From DASXUX01 sp036504595 (GTDB taxonomy: Bacteria > Planctomycetota > SZUA-567 > H5-PLA8), in NCBI GenBank assembly GCA_036504595.1, contig DASXUX010000106.1:1-64000 (forward strand): a DNA stretch of 64,000 bases. Reading direction: 5' to 3'. A program made the position numbers and the translations under genes. The notes below the pieces were generated by a model. It made no database searches and was not told where the DNA came from. It saw nothing but the letters and a program-made list of their open reading frames with translations. Shown here in pieces: positions 25,617-34,320 of this stretch; the first letter of the stretch is position 1; the number at the start of each line of letters is the position of its first letter.

Positions 25617-26948
25617 ATGGAAGTTGCACGACCACGCCCAGCAAGCCTGCTCAACGCTTCAATACTGTTCGCTGTCCTGACCTGCGTTGGCTGCGGCAAA
25701 AGCCAGAGTGCTCAATCCAAAAAACCACCGCCAACTGTGACCGTCGCCGCGCCTGTGCGGCGGGCGGTCAACGTCTACCGCCAGTACGTCGGCCAGCTTG
25801 CCTCGCCACAAACGGTGGATTTGCGCGCCCGCGTGGACGGTTTCATAAAGGAAATCAACTACGCCGACGGATCCATCGTGAAGGCCGACACGTTGATGTT
25901 CGTGATCGATCCGGCTCCCTATGAGGTCACCCTTCAGAGCGCCAACGCGCAGCTTCAGGTCGCCGAAGCCGCTTTGCTTCAGGCCAAAAATGCCAAAGAC
26001 ATCGAAGTAAATAGAGCCAATGTGGCAAAAGCCGAGGCCGGGTTGCGGAATTCCCAGCAGAAAGTAAAAGACAATCAAGTCGCCTTTTCTGAAGGCGCCG
26101 TGCCGCGTGAGCAGCTCGACAACGCGATCGCCGCCGAACGACAGGACGCCGCGGCCGTAGAGTCCGCCAAGGCGAGCCTGACTCAGTCCGAAGCCGATTA
26201 TCAAACCCGGGCCGCACAGGCCGAAGCGCAGGTTGCCGTCAGCCGCGCGGCGGTGGCAACGGCGCAACTCAATCTTGGCTACACCCGCGTCACCGCGCCA
26301 ATCACCGGGCGAGCCGGCATTTCGCAGGTGCATAAAGGTTCGCTGGTGCAGGCGGCACAAGGAACGCTGCTGGCTACTATTTCGCAGACGGATCCGGTCT
26401 GGGTCTATTTCTCAATCAGCGAACGGGAAGAGTTCCAGCTCCACAAACTGCACGAGGAAAAGAAGCTGGGTGGACTGGGCGAAGTTCCAGCCCAGATGGT
26501 TCTCGCGGACGGCAGTCTCTATCCCGAAGCGGGCGTGATCAGCGCCGCTGACCGCGCGCTCGATCCGAACACAGGAACCCTGACGTTGCGGGCGGATTTT
26601 CCAAACCCGGATCAATTCCTGCGGCCGGGCAACTACGCGAAGGTGCGCATACTCACCGAGAAGATCGCCGATGCGCTGCTGGTGCCGGCGGCGGCGATCG
26701 GCACCGATCAGGCGGGTGCCTTCGTGCTGGTCGTCAGCGCTGACGAGAGGGTCGAGCGGCGTTCGGTGCAGACCGGCGTCACTGAAGGCGAAATGCTCCA
26801 GATCACACACGGCCTGACGGGGCCAGAACGGATCATTACGAACGGCCAACAACGTGCGCGGCCCGGGGCAAAGGTGACGCCGGTTCCAGAGGCCGCACCA
26901 GAAAAACCAGACACCAGGCCACCCGACCACCAGACCACCAACCCGTGA
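25617..26948 (+). CDS. RND efflux periplasmic adaptor (AcrA/MexA family)
   Basis: 443 residues from the ATG at 25617; a GTG at 25596 is an alternative. The N-terminus LLNASILFAVLTCVGCGKSQ is a lipoprotein-type signal with Cys as acceptor and an atypical -3 residue. Then come a barrel-sandwich lipoyl half (RARVDGFIKEINYADGSIVK), a long coiled-coil hairpin (about 95-200), the second lipoyl half (TRVTAPITGRAGISQVHKGSLV) and the beta-barrel and membrane-proximal domains. It links the pump encoded 9 bases downstream to an outer membrane channel. No channel gene follows. A fragment of one survives at 41.0 kb. Confidence 0.9.
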   Translation: MEVARPRPASLLNASILFAVLTCVGCGKSQSAQSKKPPPTVTVAAPVRRAVNVYRQYVGQLASPQTVDLRARVDGFIKEINYADGSIVKADTLMFVIDPAPYEVTLQSANAQLQVAEAALLQAKNAKDIEVNRANVAKAEAGLRNSQQKVKDNQVAFSEGAVPREQLDNAIAAERQDAAAVESAKASLTQSEADYQTRAAQAEAQVAVSRAAVATAQLNLGYTRVTAPITGRAGISQVHKGSLVQAAQGTLLATISQTDPVWVYFSISEREEFQLHKLHEEKKLGGLGEVPAQMVLADGSLYPEAGVISAADRALDPNTGTLTLRADFPNPDQFLRPGNYAKVRILTEKIADALLVPAAAIGTDQAGAFVLVVSADERVERRSVQTGVTEGEMLQITHGLTGPERIITNGQQRARPGAKVTPVPEAAPEKPDTRPPDHQTTNP

Positions 26949-26957
26949 GGCGAGCTG

Positions 26958-29900
26958 ATGTTCTCCAAGTTCTTCATCGAACGCCCCATCCTCGCCAATG
27001 TCATCGCGGTCGTGACGGTGATCATGGGGCTGGTGGCGCTTTATGCGTTGCCCGTTGAACAATTTCCGAACATCACGCCGCCGACGGTGCTGGTGACGAC
27101 GACGTACCCGGGGGCAAGCCCGGAAGTCGTGGCCAGCACAGTCGCGCAGCCGATCGAGCAGCAGGTCAACGGCGTCGAAAACATGATGTACATGTCTTCC
27201 ACTTCGGCGGCCAACGGGAGCTACTCGCTGACGATCACCTTCAACATCGGCACGGACACAAACACCGCGCAGATTCTGGTCCAGAATCGCGTGGCCGTCG
27301 CGCTGCCGCAATTGCCGACCGAAGTGCAGCTTCAAGGAGTGACGACCAAGAAACAATCCACGTCCATCGTCATGTTTGTCGTGTTGAGCTCGCCCAACGG
27401 CACGTACGATGAATTGTTCCTCAACAACTTTGCGTCGATCAACATTTCTGACGAACTGAGCCGTATTCCGGGTGTCGGCGACGTTAGAAACGTCCCGGGC
27501 AACAGCTACAGCATGCGCGTCTGGTTGAATGCAGACGAGATGAAATCGCATGGTGTCAGCGCACAAGACGTGATCAACGCCATCCGCCAGCAGAACGCTC
27601 AGGTTGCAGCCGGCCAGATCGGCCAGCCGCCGGGACCACCGGGGCAGGTGTTTCAGTTCACAGTACAGACGTTGGGCCGGCTGAGCGATCCGGCCCAGTT
27701 TGAAAACATCGTCCTCAAAACGGCGCCGCCAAGTCAGGCCGCACAACAGACCGCCCCGTCGGGCGTGCCCGTCAATTCTGGCGTCAATGCCGGCCGGATC
27801 ACGCGGCTGAAGGACGTCGCTCGCATCGAGTTGGGCGGGCAGACATACGACCAATTCTTCCAGCTCAACGGCAAGCCCGCCGCCGGCATAGCCATCTCGC
27901 AATTGCCTGGCGCCAACGCGCTGGACATCGCCAAACGCATTCGCGCTCGAATGGAAGAGCTGAAGCGCACCTTTCCAGCCGGCGTGACGTACAAAATCCC
28001 GTTCGATACCACCCTGTTCGTCGCGCAAGCCGTCAGCGACGTGTACTGGACTTTGTTTGAAGCCGGCCTGCTGGTGCTGGCGGTCATTGTTCTCTTCCTG
28101 CAAGACTGGCGAGCCGTGCTCGTTCCCGCCACGACGATTCCCGTCACCATCATCGGCACGTTCATCGCGATGGCGGCGCTGGGCTTCACGGTCAACATGC
28201 TCACGCTCTTCGGAATCATCTTGGCGATCGGTATCGTGATCGACGACGCGATCGTCATTGTTGAAGCTGCCGCGCACAACATCGAACGCGGAATGAACTC
28301 CAAAGATGCCGCGATTCACGCGATGGACGAACTGCTCGGACCGATTATCGGGATTACGCTGGTGCTGATGGCCGTGTTCATCCCCGCCGCGTTTCTATCG
28401 GGCATCACCGGGCAGCTTTACCGCCAGTTCGCGTTGACGATTGCAGCCACGGCCCTCATCAGCGCCATCAACGCCGTGACACTGAAGCCGACGCAATGCG
28501 CGCAATGGCTGCGCCTGCCGAATCCGCGAAAAAACATCGTGTTTCGGGTCTTCAACATCGGCTACGAATGGGTCGAGACGCGCTATCTGCATACGCTGCA
28601 TTGGACCGTTCAGCACATCGGGATGATGCTGGTTGCCTTCGCATTTTTCCTGGCTGCCGCGATCGGGATGTACCTGTCGCTCCCGGCGGGCTTCTTGCCA
28701 GTGGACGACCAGGGCTATGCGATTGTGTCGGCGCTGCTGCCGGACGCCGCCTCCCTGGAACGAACGCGCCAGGTCACGGACCGCATCAACCGGATCATTG
28801 ATGAGACGCCCGGCGTCGCAACGCACGTCTCCATTGGCGGCAATTCCATCTTGGATGGCTCCGCGATTCCAAACGCGGCAACGTTCTTCGTGCAGTTCAA
28901 ACCGTGGGACAAGCGTACCCGGCGTGAGGAAAGCCTCGATGGAATCCTGGCGAACTTGCGCGGCGAGTTCGCAAAGATCGAGGAGGCCATCGTCGTCGTC
29001 TTTCCGCCGCCAGCGATCCGCGGCTTGGGCGTAGCGGGCGGATTTCAGATGGTGCTCGAAGATCACCGTGGCGCCAACATCACGCAACTGGCCAACGTGG
29101 CCGCTGCGCTGGTCGATGAGGGCAACGCGCGGTCCGATCTCGCATCCTTGACGACGACGTTTCGAGCGAATGTGCCGCAGATTTACGTCGATGTGGACCG
29201 GGAGAAAGCAGAGGTCCTCAACGTGCCGCTCGATGGCGTGTTCGCGACGCTGGGGGCCTATCTAGGCTCCACTTTCGTCAACAACTTCAATAAGTTCGGA
29301 CGCACGTTTCAGGTTCGCGTGCAAGGGCAGCCGGAATTCAGAACCAAGCCGGAGGACATCGAGAATCTGAATGTCGCAAACAAAAATGGCGGCATGGTCC
29401 CGCTGGGTACGCTCGCCTCCGTTGAACACCGCGCCGGACCGCAGGTCATCAACCGCTACAATCTTTATCCTTCGGCGGCGATCAACGGTCAGGCCGCGCC
29501 CGGGTTCAGTTCCGGCCAGGCGCTCACGACAATGGAACAACTCGCGGCCAACGCGCTTCCCTCAGGCTTCGGCTTTGACTGGACCGGCATGTCCTATCAG
29601 GAAAAACAAGCCAGCGGCCAGGCTTTCTATGCTTTCGGCTTTGCGATCATGCTCGTCTACCTGGTGCTCGCCGCGCAGTACGAAAGCCTGACCAGCCCCG
29701 CAGCCGTGATCAGCGTCGTGCCGGTGGCGCTGCTCGGCGCCGCTCTGGCCGCGGCGTTGCGCGGCATCGATAATAACGTTTACGTGCAGATCGGGATCGT
29801 GCTGATCATCGCCTTGGCCAGCAAGAACGCAATTCTCGTCGTGGACTATGCGCGTGAACTGCGGGCGCAGGGCAAGAGCATTCGCGACGCCGCCGTGGAG

Positions 29901-30128
29901 GCCGGCCACCGCAGATTCCGGCCAATCTTGATGACGTCGTTCGCATTCATCCTCGGTACCGTGCCGCTCGTCATCGCCAGCGGAGCCGCCGCCGCCAGCC
30001 GCCAGGCGCTGGGCACCGCGGTCTTCGGCGGAATGCTGGTGGCCACGATCCTGTCCGTCGCCTTCGTGCCCGTCTTCTACGTGGTGTGGCAGAGCCTAAG
30101 CGAGCGAGTGCACTGGAAAAAACGCTGA
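26958..30128 (+). CDS. RND multidrug efflux pump, HAE1 family (AcrB/MexB-like)
   Basis: 1056-residue inner membrane proton antiporter with twelve helices and two large periplasmic loops. It begins MFSKFFIERPILANVIAV, typical for HAE1 pumps. The proton-relay aspartates are in GIVIDDAIVIVE (Asp429-Asp430), and the second half has LIIALASKNAILVVDYA with the relay Lys. The final part, RRFRPILMTSFAFILGTVPL, is also typical. It forms an operon with the adaptor gene (9-base gap). Likely exports hydrophobic compounds; the real substrates cannot be read from sequence. Confidence 0.95.
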   Translation: MFSKFFIERPILANVIAVVTVIMGLVALYALPVEQFPNITPPTVLVTTTYPGASPEVVASTVAQPIEQQVNGVENMMYMSSTSAANGSYSLTITFNIGTDTNTAQILVQNRVAVALPQLPTEVQLQGVTTKKQSTSIVMFVVLSSPNGTYDELFLNNFASINISDELSRIPGVGDVRNVPGNSYSMRVWLNADEMKSHGVSAQDVINAIRQQNAQVAAGQIGQPPGPPGQVFQFTVQTLGRLSDPAQFENIVLKTAPPSQAAQQTAPSGVPVNSGVNAGRITRLKDVARIELGGQTYDQFFQLNGKPAAGIAISQLPGANALDIAKRIRARMEELKRTFPAGVTYKIPFDTTLFVAQAVSDVYWTLFEAGLLVLAVIVLFLQDWRAVLVPATTIPVTIIGTFIAMAALGFTVNMLTLFGIILAIGIVIDDAIVIVEAAAHNIERGMNSKDAAIHAMDELLGPIIGITLVLMAVFIPAAFLSGITGQLYRQFALTIAATALISAINAVTLKPTQCAQWLRLPNPRKNIVFRVFNIGYEWVETRYLHTLHWTVQHIGMMLVAFAFFLAAAIGMYLSLPAGFLPVDDQGYAIVSALLPDAASLERTRQVTDRINRIIDETPGVATHVSIGGNSILDGSAIPNAATFFVQFKPWDKRTRREESLDGILANLRGEFAKIEEAIVVVFPPPAIRGLGVAGGFQMVLEDHRGANITQLANVAAALVDEGNARSDLASLTTTFRANVPQIYVDVDREKAEVLNVPLDGVFATLGAYLGSTFVNNFNKFGRTFQVRVQGQPEFRTKPEDIENLNVANKNGGMVPLGTLASVEHRAGPQVINRYNLYPSAAINGQAAPGFSSGQALTTMEQLAANALPSGFGFDWTGMSYQEKQASGQAFYAFGFAIMLVYLVLAAQYESLTSPAAVISVVPVALLGAALAAALRGIDNNVYVQIGIVLIIALASKNAILVVDYARELRAQGKSIRDAAVEAGHRRFRPILMTSFAFILGTVPLVIASGAAAASRQALGTAVFGGMLVATILSVAFVPVFYVVWQSLSERVHWKKR

Positions 30129-30141
30129 GCATTACGGTGAG

Positions 30142-30590
30142 GCGGGTGGCACACCCGGCCATCGTGCCGGGTGGGTGCCGAAGGCACAAGAAGCCCTCAA
30201 GAAAATTCCCGTCGGCAGAATAACCGTTCGACTCTTACGGTGCCACGAAAGCGGCGTCGTATAATCGGGAAACGCTGTTCAGCACTCTTTACGACCCGAC
30301 CGCCTGCCCATTCCTACTCGTCTGCAGCAGCAGCGCGGATTTCGCGGGTGGCCCACCCGGCCATCGTGCCGGGTGGGTGCCGCAGGCACAAGAAGCCCTC
30401 AAGAAAATTCCCGTCGGCAGAATAACCGTTCGACTCTTACGGTGCCACAAAAGCGGCAGTCGTATAATCGGGAAACGCGCTCCGTCTCTCTGTTTGACTG
30501 AAATCCCATAATGCCCGCGCTGTTCAGCACTCTTTACGACCCGACCGCCTGCCCATTCTTACTCGTCTGCAGCAGCAGCGCTGATTTCGC
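30142..30590. repeat. imperfect tandem duplication carrying a copy of a gene 3' end
   Basis: Unit 1 (30142-30343) and unit 2 (30344-30590) are nearly identical; unit 2 has about 40 extra bases near 30478-30518. Each opens with a palindrome (cacccggc catc gtgccgggtg) and each ends with the last ~55 bases of the leftward acetate-kinase-like gene. Unit 2's copy is the real gene end and unit 1's is a detached duplicate. The 405-base gap 30129-30533 is therefore explained by the duplication and holds no other gene. Confidence 0.8.
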
Positions 30591-31613
30591 AGCAACGATT
30601 CGCGCCAGCGACAGCGAACACGTCTGCCAGTTGTTCAGCCGCAGTTTCTCGCACAACCAAGGCCCCAGTTTCTCGCCCAGCGACGCATACCGCCCGGAGA
30701 AAACGATCGCATCCAGTCCGCCGAGCGCTGCGATGCCCGCGCCGCACGCTTGCAGAATGCGGTACTCGATGATGCGCCGCGCGCGTTCACAATCAGCATC
30801 GCCGTCTTCGAAAACATCCGGCAGAGTCGCCGGTTTATCGAGCAGGCCCCGGAGCCCGCTCTCCTGCGTCAGCATCTGATTAATGCGTTCCGGTCCGCAC
30901 TTCAGCGTCTCGGCGAGGATGAGCACTAGACTGGGATCGACCAGTCCGCACGTCGTCTCGCCGGGAATGCCTTCCAAAGAGGAGGCGCCGCTGCTGACCA
31001 TCACCGGTTGCCGGCCAAACACGCCCGCGACTTCCGGCTGCGGTTCCAGACAGATGGAAAGCGTGCGAGCCGGCTCCTGCACACCCGATTTGCGCCGAGC
31101 CGCAGAGACCTGTTCGCATGCGGCTTCGTGAAACAGCCCCTGGTAGCCGGTGCGCTGCCCGCCCAGGCCGGCGCACAGGTCGGGTTCCACCGCGTAGAGC
31201 CGCTCACGCAGCGGAAGCTTTGCGAAAAATGCCGTCTGGAACGAAAGCGTCACCGGCACGCCGCTGAAAATCTCGCCGCAGGCCTGCAGCAGACGCAGCA
31301 GCAGCGGCGTGTGAAACGGCGCTTGGGGAATGACAGTCCGCAGTTTTCCGAGCACCTCGGCATCCACGATGACACTGCGCTCGAAGCCCGCTCCGCCGAA
31401 TGGCGCACAGACAGCGATGCCGTCCGGTTCGCTGTTCATGGCCAGTCTGCACTCCAGATGGATTTTCCGCAGAGCGCCACGCAACGCCGAGTCGTCGTCC
31501 TGGGTTTCGCGCAAATTTTGCGTGAAGGCGGTGCGTTCCGGCGCGGCGTTCGTATCCGCGAAGTACGCGCACTCGATGCGTCGCTGTCCGGCCTTGAGAA
31601 CGAGAAGATTCAT
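30534..31613 (-). CDS. degenerate acetate/butyrate kinase-like paralogue
   Basis: 359 residues. It aligns in outline with AckA, whose true copy is 39 bases upstream: MNLLVLKAGQRRIECAYF for MNILAFNCGSSSLKY, VTLSFQTAFFAKLPLRERLYA for the DTAYHAEIPDYARTYA region, and SSLEGIPGETTCGLVDPSLV for SPLQGLVMSTRCGDLDPAIV. Key residues are lost: the GSSSLK phosphate loop, the catalytic Arg of SHRLAHGG and the GFHGISH His. It probably no longer makes acetyl phosphate and may be a regulatory partner or a decaying duplicate. Same strand and close spacing suggest an operon with ackA and the M20 peptidase. Confidence 0.7.
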   Translation of the reverse strand: MNLLVLKAGQRRIECAYFADTNAAPERTAFTQNLRETQDDDSALRGALRKIHLECRLAMNSEPDGIAVCAPFGGAGFERSVIVDAEVLGKLRTVIPQAPFHTPLLLRLLQACGEIFSGVPVTLSFQTAFFAKLPLRERLYAVEPDLCAGLGGQRTGYQGLFHEAACEQVSAARRKSGVQEPARTLSICLEPQPEVAGVFGRQPVMVSSGASSLEGIPGETTCGLVDPSLVLILAETLKCGPERINQMLTQESGLRGLLDKPATLPDVFEDGDADCERARRIIEYRILQACGAGIAALGGLDAIVFSGRYASLGEKLGPWLCEKLRLNNWQTCSLSLARIVAAKSALLLQTSKNGQAVGS

Positions 31614-31621
31614 GCATGCTC

Positions 31622-31650
31622 CTGGTACTTGGTGAGTGGTACTTAGTGCT
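31622..31650. repeat. TGGTACT micro-repeat between the two kinase genes
   Basis: Two direct copies of tggtacttggtgagtgg-type units fill the gap between ackA and its degenerate paralogue. Same family as 17628 and 19275. Confidence 0.55.
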
Positions 31651-31652
31651 GC

Positions 31653-32864
31653 TCAAGCTGCTGTGCCATTCATCAACGCATACGTCTTCCGGGCCATCAG
31701 AAGCTCCTCATTGGTCAGCAGCGTAAGGATGCGCACGGCGCTGTCGCCGGCCGCCACATCGGTGGGCCAGGTGGTCACGTTTTCGTTTTTCTCAGCATCG
31801 ATCTTCAGGCCGAATGCTTCCATGTTGGTGCAGCAGGCCCAGCGTACGTGCGGAACCAATTCGCCGATCGTGTCGGTAAAAAGGACCGCGTCGGTGCGGC
31901 CCACGACGGCCAGGTACGATCCGAGGTACTTGCGGATTCGCCACAGGTATATCTGCGCGGCCAGGTCCAAGCGTCCGGCGTCCTCGCCGCCCTTGGCTGC
32001 TGCTTTGAGTACATCGCGAATATCCGCGGACATGCCGGACATGCCCAGCACGCCGCTTTTCCGGTTCAACTCCGACTCCACGCTCTTCGGATTCCCCTTC
32101 GCGCGCGACAGCAAGTGCATGACGATCGCCGGATCGAGATCGCCGCAGCGCGTGCTCATCACCAGGCCCTGCAGCGGCGAGTAGCCCATCGTGTTGTCAA
32201 CGGAGCGCCCGTTCACCACCGCGCAAAGGCTTGCGCCGCCGCTGCCGAGATGACAACTGACGGCATTAAACTTCTCCAGCGGCTTGTTCAGAAACCGCGC
32301 TGCTTCAGCCACGACATAAGCGTGACTGATGCCGTGGAATCCAAACTTGCGGATGCCCATGCCCTCGCGAATGGATTTCGGCAACGCGTACGTGCGCGCG
32401 TAGTCAGGAATCTCGGCATGATACGCGGTGTCGCAGACGACGGCCTGCGGAGTTGTCGGGCAGTACTGATGACACGCTTGCATCAGCGCGATCGCCGGCG
32501 GATTGTGCAGCGGCGCCAATTCACCCAGCGGCGGCAAGTCCGCCATGGCTTGCGCATCCAGCCGCGTGCAGGCGCCAAAACGCAACCCGCCGTGCGCAAG
32601 CCGGTGGCTGAAGATGTCGGCTTGCGCATGGTTGCGAGCGGCCAGCAGCTTCCGAACTTCCTGAAACGCCTCCCCGTGATCGCGCATCTCGACGATGAAC
32701 GTCTCTTTCTTGCCGCCGCGTTCGGTGTGGACAATGCGCGACGGCTCGGCCGTCTTCGGACCGACCCGCTGCGCCTCGCCGCCCGCGATCTGCTCTTCCG
32801 ATGGCATGGAAATCAGCCGGTACTTGAGTGACGAACTGCCGCAGTTGAATGCCAGGATATTCAT
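31653..32864 (-). CDS. ackA: acetate kinase
   Basis: Interconverts acetate plus ATP and acetyl phosphate plus ADP in the cytoplasm. 403 residues, full length. Both family signatures are present: NCGSSSLKYRL at residues 7-17 and FSHRLAHGGLRFG. Also present are CDTAYHAEIP (Asp), KFGFHGISHAYV (His), SHLGSGGASL, STRCGDLDPAIV (Arg and Asp) and NEELLMARKTYAL (Glu). No phosphotransacetylase gene is adjacent. A degenerate paralogue follows directly and an M20 peptidase gene precedes it, all leftward. Spacers are repeat-filled. Confidence 0.95.
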   Translation of the reverse strand: MNILAFNCGSSSLKYRLISMPSEEQIAGGEAQRVGPKTAEPSRIVHTERGGKKETFIVEMRDHGEAFQEVRKLLAARNHAQADIFSHRLAHGGLRFGACTRLDAQAMADLPPLGELAPLHNPPAIALMQACHQYCPTTPQAVVCDTAYHAEIPDYARTYALPKSIREGMGIRKFGFHGISHAYVVAEAARFLNKPLEKFNAVSCHLGSGGASLCAVVNGRSVDNTMGYSPLQGLVMSTRCGDLDPAIVMHLLSRAKGNPKSVESELNRKSGVLGMSGMSADIRDVLKAAAKGGEDAGRLDLAAQIYLWRIRKYLGSYLAVVGRTDAVLFTDTIGELVPHVRWACCTNMEAFGLKIDAEKNENVTTWPTDVAAGDSAVRILTLLTNEELLMARKTYALMNGTAA

Positions 32865-32865
32865 G

Positions 32866-32912
32866 GTGTCTGGTGCCTTGTGTCTGGTGCCTGGTGACTG
32901 GTAACTGGTGAC
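32866..32912. repeat. TGGTGTCTGG/TGGTGACTGG micro-repeat
   Basis: Five to six direct degenerate units (tgtctggtgcc, tgtctggtgcctggtg, actggtaactggtgact) between the M20 peptidase stop and the ackA start, leaving ackA without a clear ribosome binding site in this reading. Confidence 0.6.
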
Positions 32913-32915
32913 TGA

Positions 32916-34124
32916 TCAAATGTCATCCGTCGTCCAGCCGAACAGCGGTATGCCGATCAAACTGTGCACGATGGATGCCGTTCCGTAGATGCAGGTCGCC
33001 AGTTTCGAAAGTTCCACGGACTCATTCGGTGCATGAACCAACTCTTCGTTGCCGGGACCGTAGCCAATCGTCGGAATCTGGAATTCGTTGCGCAGCACGC
33101 CGCCGGCGGTGCCCATTCCCATCCGCCCCAAGCGCCATTTCCCCGGGCGTACTTCACAACTGGCGGCTTCCAACGCGTGCCGGGCACGCTCCATCAACGG
33201 ATCGAACGGCCCGGTATCCCACGCATGCGTGATGTGGCGGACGACGATGTCTTTACCGTTGTAGAGGCGCTGTGGATTCTCGCGCACCTGCACATCCACG
33301 ACAACGGCGCCGACAGTTTGCGTCACCAGCGCCGCGTGCCGGTGAAGTTGTTTGAGCACCGCGCCAATCTCCTCGGACGCATGCAGCCGCCGCGAGACAC
33401 CGATCCGGCTGCGGCGCAGCTCCTGCGCGTTCTCCGACTGCGGTTCGGCAACGAGCAGTTCTTCGACTTCTTTCTGGCGCGAAGCATCCAGTTCGCGGAA
33501 AACGGCCTTCGCGGCGTCCTCCACCATGAAGGGATTGGTCCCTTCGATGACGACGTCCGCCTCAAACCAGCCGTCGTGACCGTAGTAAAGTCCAAGGTCG
33601 GTCGGCTCGCCAAGGATCGCGTAAGCGGGCTTCATCTCCAGTTCGTTGAGCGTCTTTTGCAGCAATCCGCGAATCCCGACGCTGTAACTGTTCTCCTCGC
33701 CGACGGTCGCCGCGACCAGAAGGTCTCCGGCGAGCGGCAATAGGCTGCGCTTGAGCAGCGCGCCGGCGTAGACATGCGCCGCGATGCCAGCCTTGCAGTC
33801 GCCGGCGCCCAAGCCGTGCAGCAAGCCGTTGGCGACGCGTCCGCTGAATGGATCGTCGCTCCAACCCGCGCCGGCTTTGATCGTGTCCAAGTGCGTGCTC
33901 AGCAGCACCTTGGGGCCGTCTTTCTCCCCGCGGAGCAGACCCAGGACGTTGCCGAAGTCGTCTTCAACGACCAAGTCGTACCGCAGCGCCCGCATCCGGC
34001 TTGCGACCGTCTGAGCGACGCGGCCTTCTTGTCCGCTGGGGCTGGGAGTCTGGACCAATTCCTGAGCGAAGCTGAACGCTTCGTCTTTCAGTCCGTCTGT
34101 TTTGGCTTTAAGAATCGTGTACAT
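32916..34124 (-). CDS. M20-family metallopeptidase / deacylase
   Basis: 402 residues from the ATG at 34124, chosen over upstream starts because ggagaa precedes it by about six bases and the leader before it is not protein-like. Di-zinc site: His78 and Asp80 in STHLDT, Asp109 in HGLGAGDCKAG, the catalytic base Glu143 and ligand Glu144 in VGEEN, and GEPTD downstream. The group includes ArgE, DapE and YgeY-type hydrolases of N-acyl amino acids or dipeptides; substrate unknown. It is divergent from the sigma-54 activator across a 196-base spacer. Confidence 0.85.
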   Translation of the reverse strand: MYTILKAKTDGLKDEAFSFAQELVQTPSPSGQEGRVAQTVASRMRALRYDLVVEDDFGNVLGLLRGEKDGPKVLLSTHLDTIKAGAGWSDDPFSGRVANGLLHGLGAGDCKAGIAAHVYAGALLKRSLLPLAGDLLVAATVGEENSYSVGIRGLLQKTLNELEMKPAYAILGEPTDLGLYYGHDGWFEADVVIEGTNPFMVEDAAKAVFRELDASRQKEVEELLVAEPQSENAQELRRSRIGVSRRLHASEEIGAVLKQLHRHAALVTQTVGAVVVDVQVRENPQRLYNGKDIVVRHITHAWDTGPFDPLMERARHALEAASCEVRPGKWRLGRMGMGTAGGVLRNEFQIPTIGYGPGNEELVHAPNESVELSKLATCIYGTASIVHSLIGIPLFGWTTDDI

Positions 34125-34271
34125 GGTTCTTCTCCGAAAGCGCCGTGCTTCAACGGTTTGTGCTCTGCGATCCGTCATTATCGAATCGGATGCCAAACGC
34201 CGAACAACCTCTCTATGCGTTGCTACTGAATGACTTCCAAGATTCCCACGACCGCGCGCGATGTGCTGGAC

Positions 34272-34311
34272 GCTTTCAAAATGTAATATAGGCTTTCATA
34301 ATGTAATTTTT
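34272..34311 (+). promoter_or_regulatory. tandem 20-bp direct repeat before the sigma-54 activator gene
   Basis: Two adjacent 20-mers, gctttcaaaatgtaatatag (34272-34291) and gctttcataatgtaattttt (34292-34311), agree at 16 positions and stand out by their AT content. They end nine bases before the activator's ATG and face the divergent M20 gene. Spacing near two helical turns suits cooperative binding of a dimeric regulator, possibly the adjacent activator itself. Confidence 0.55.
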
Positions 34312-34320
34312 GGAGCGCCA

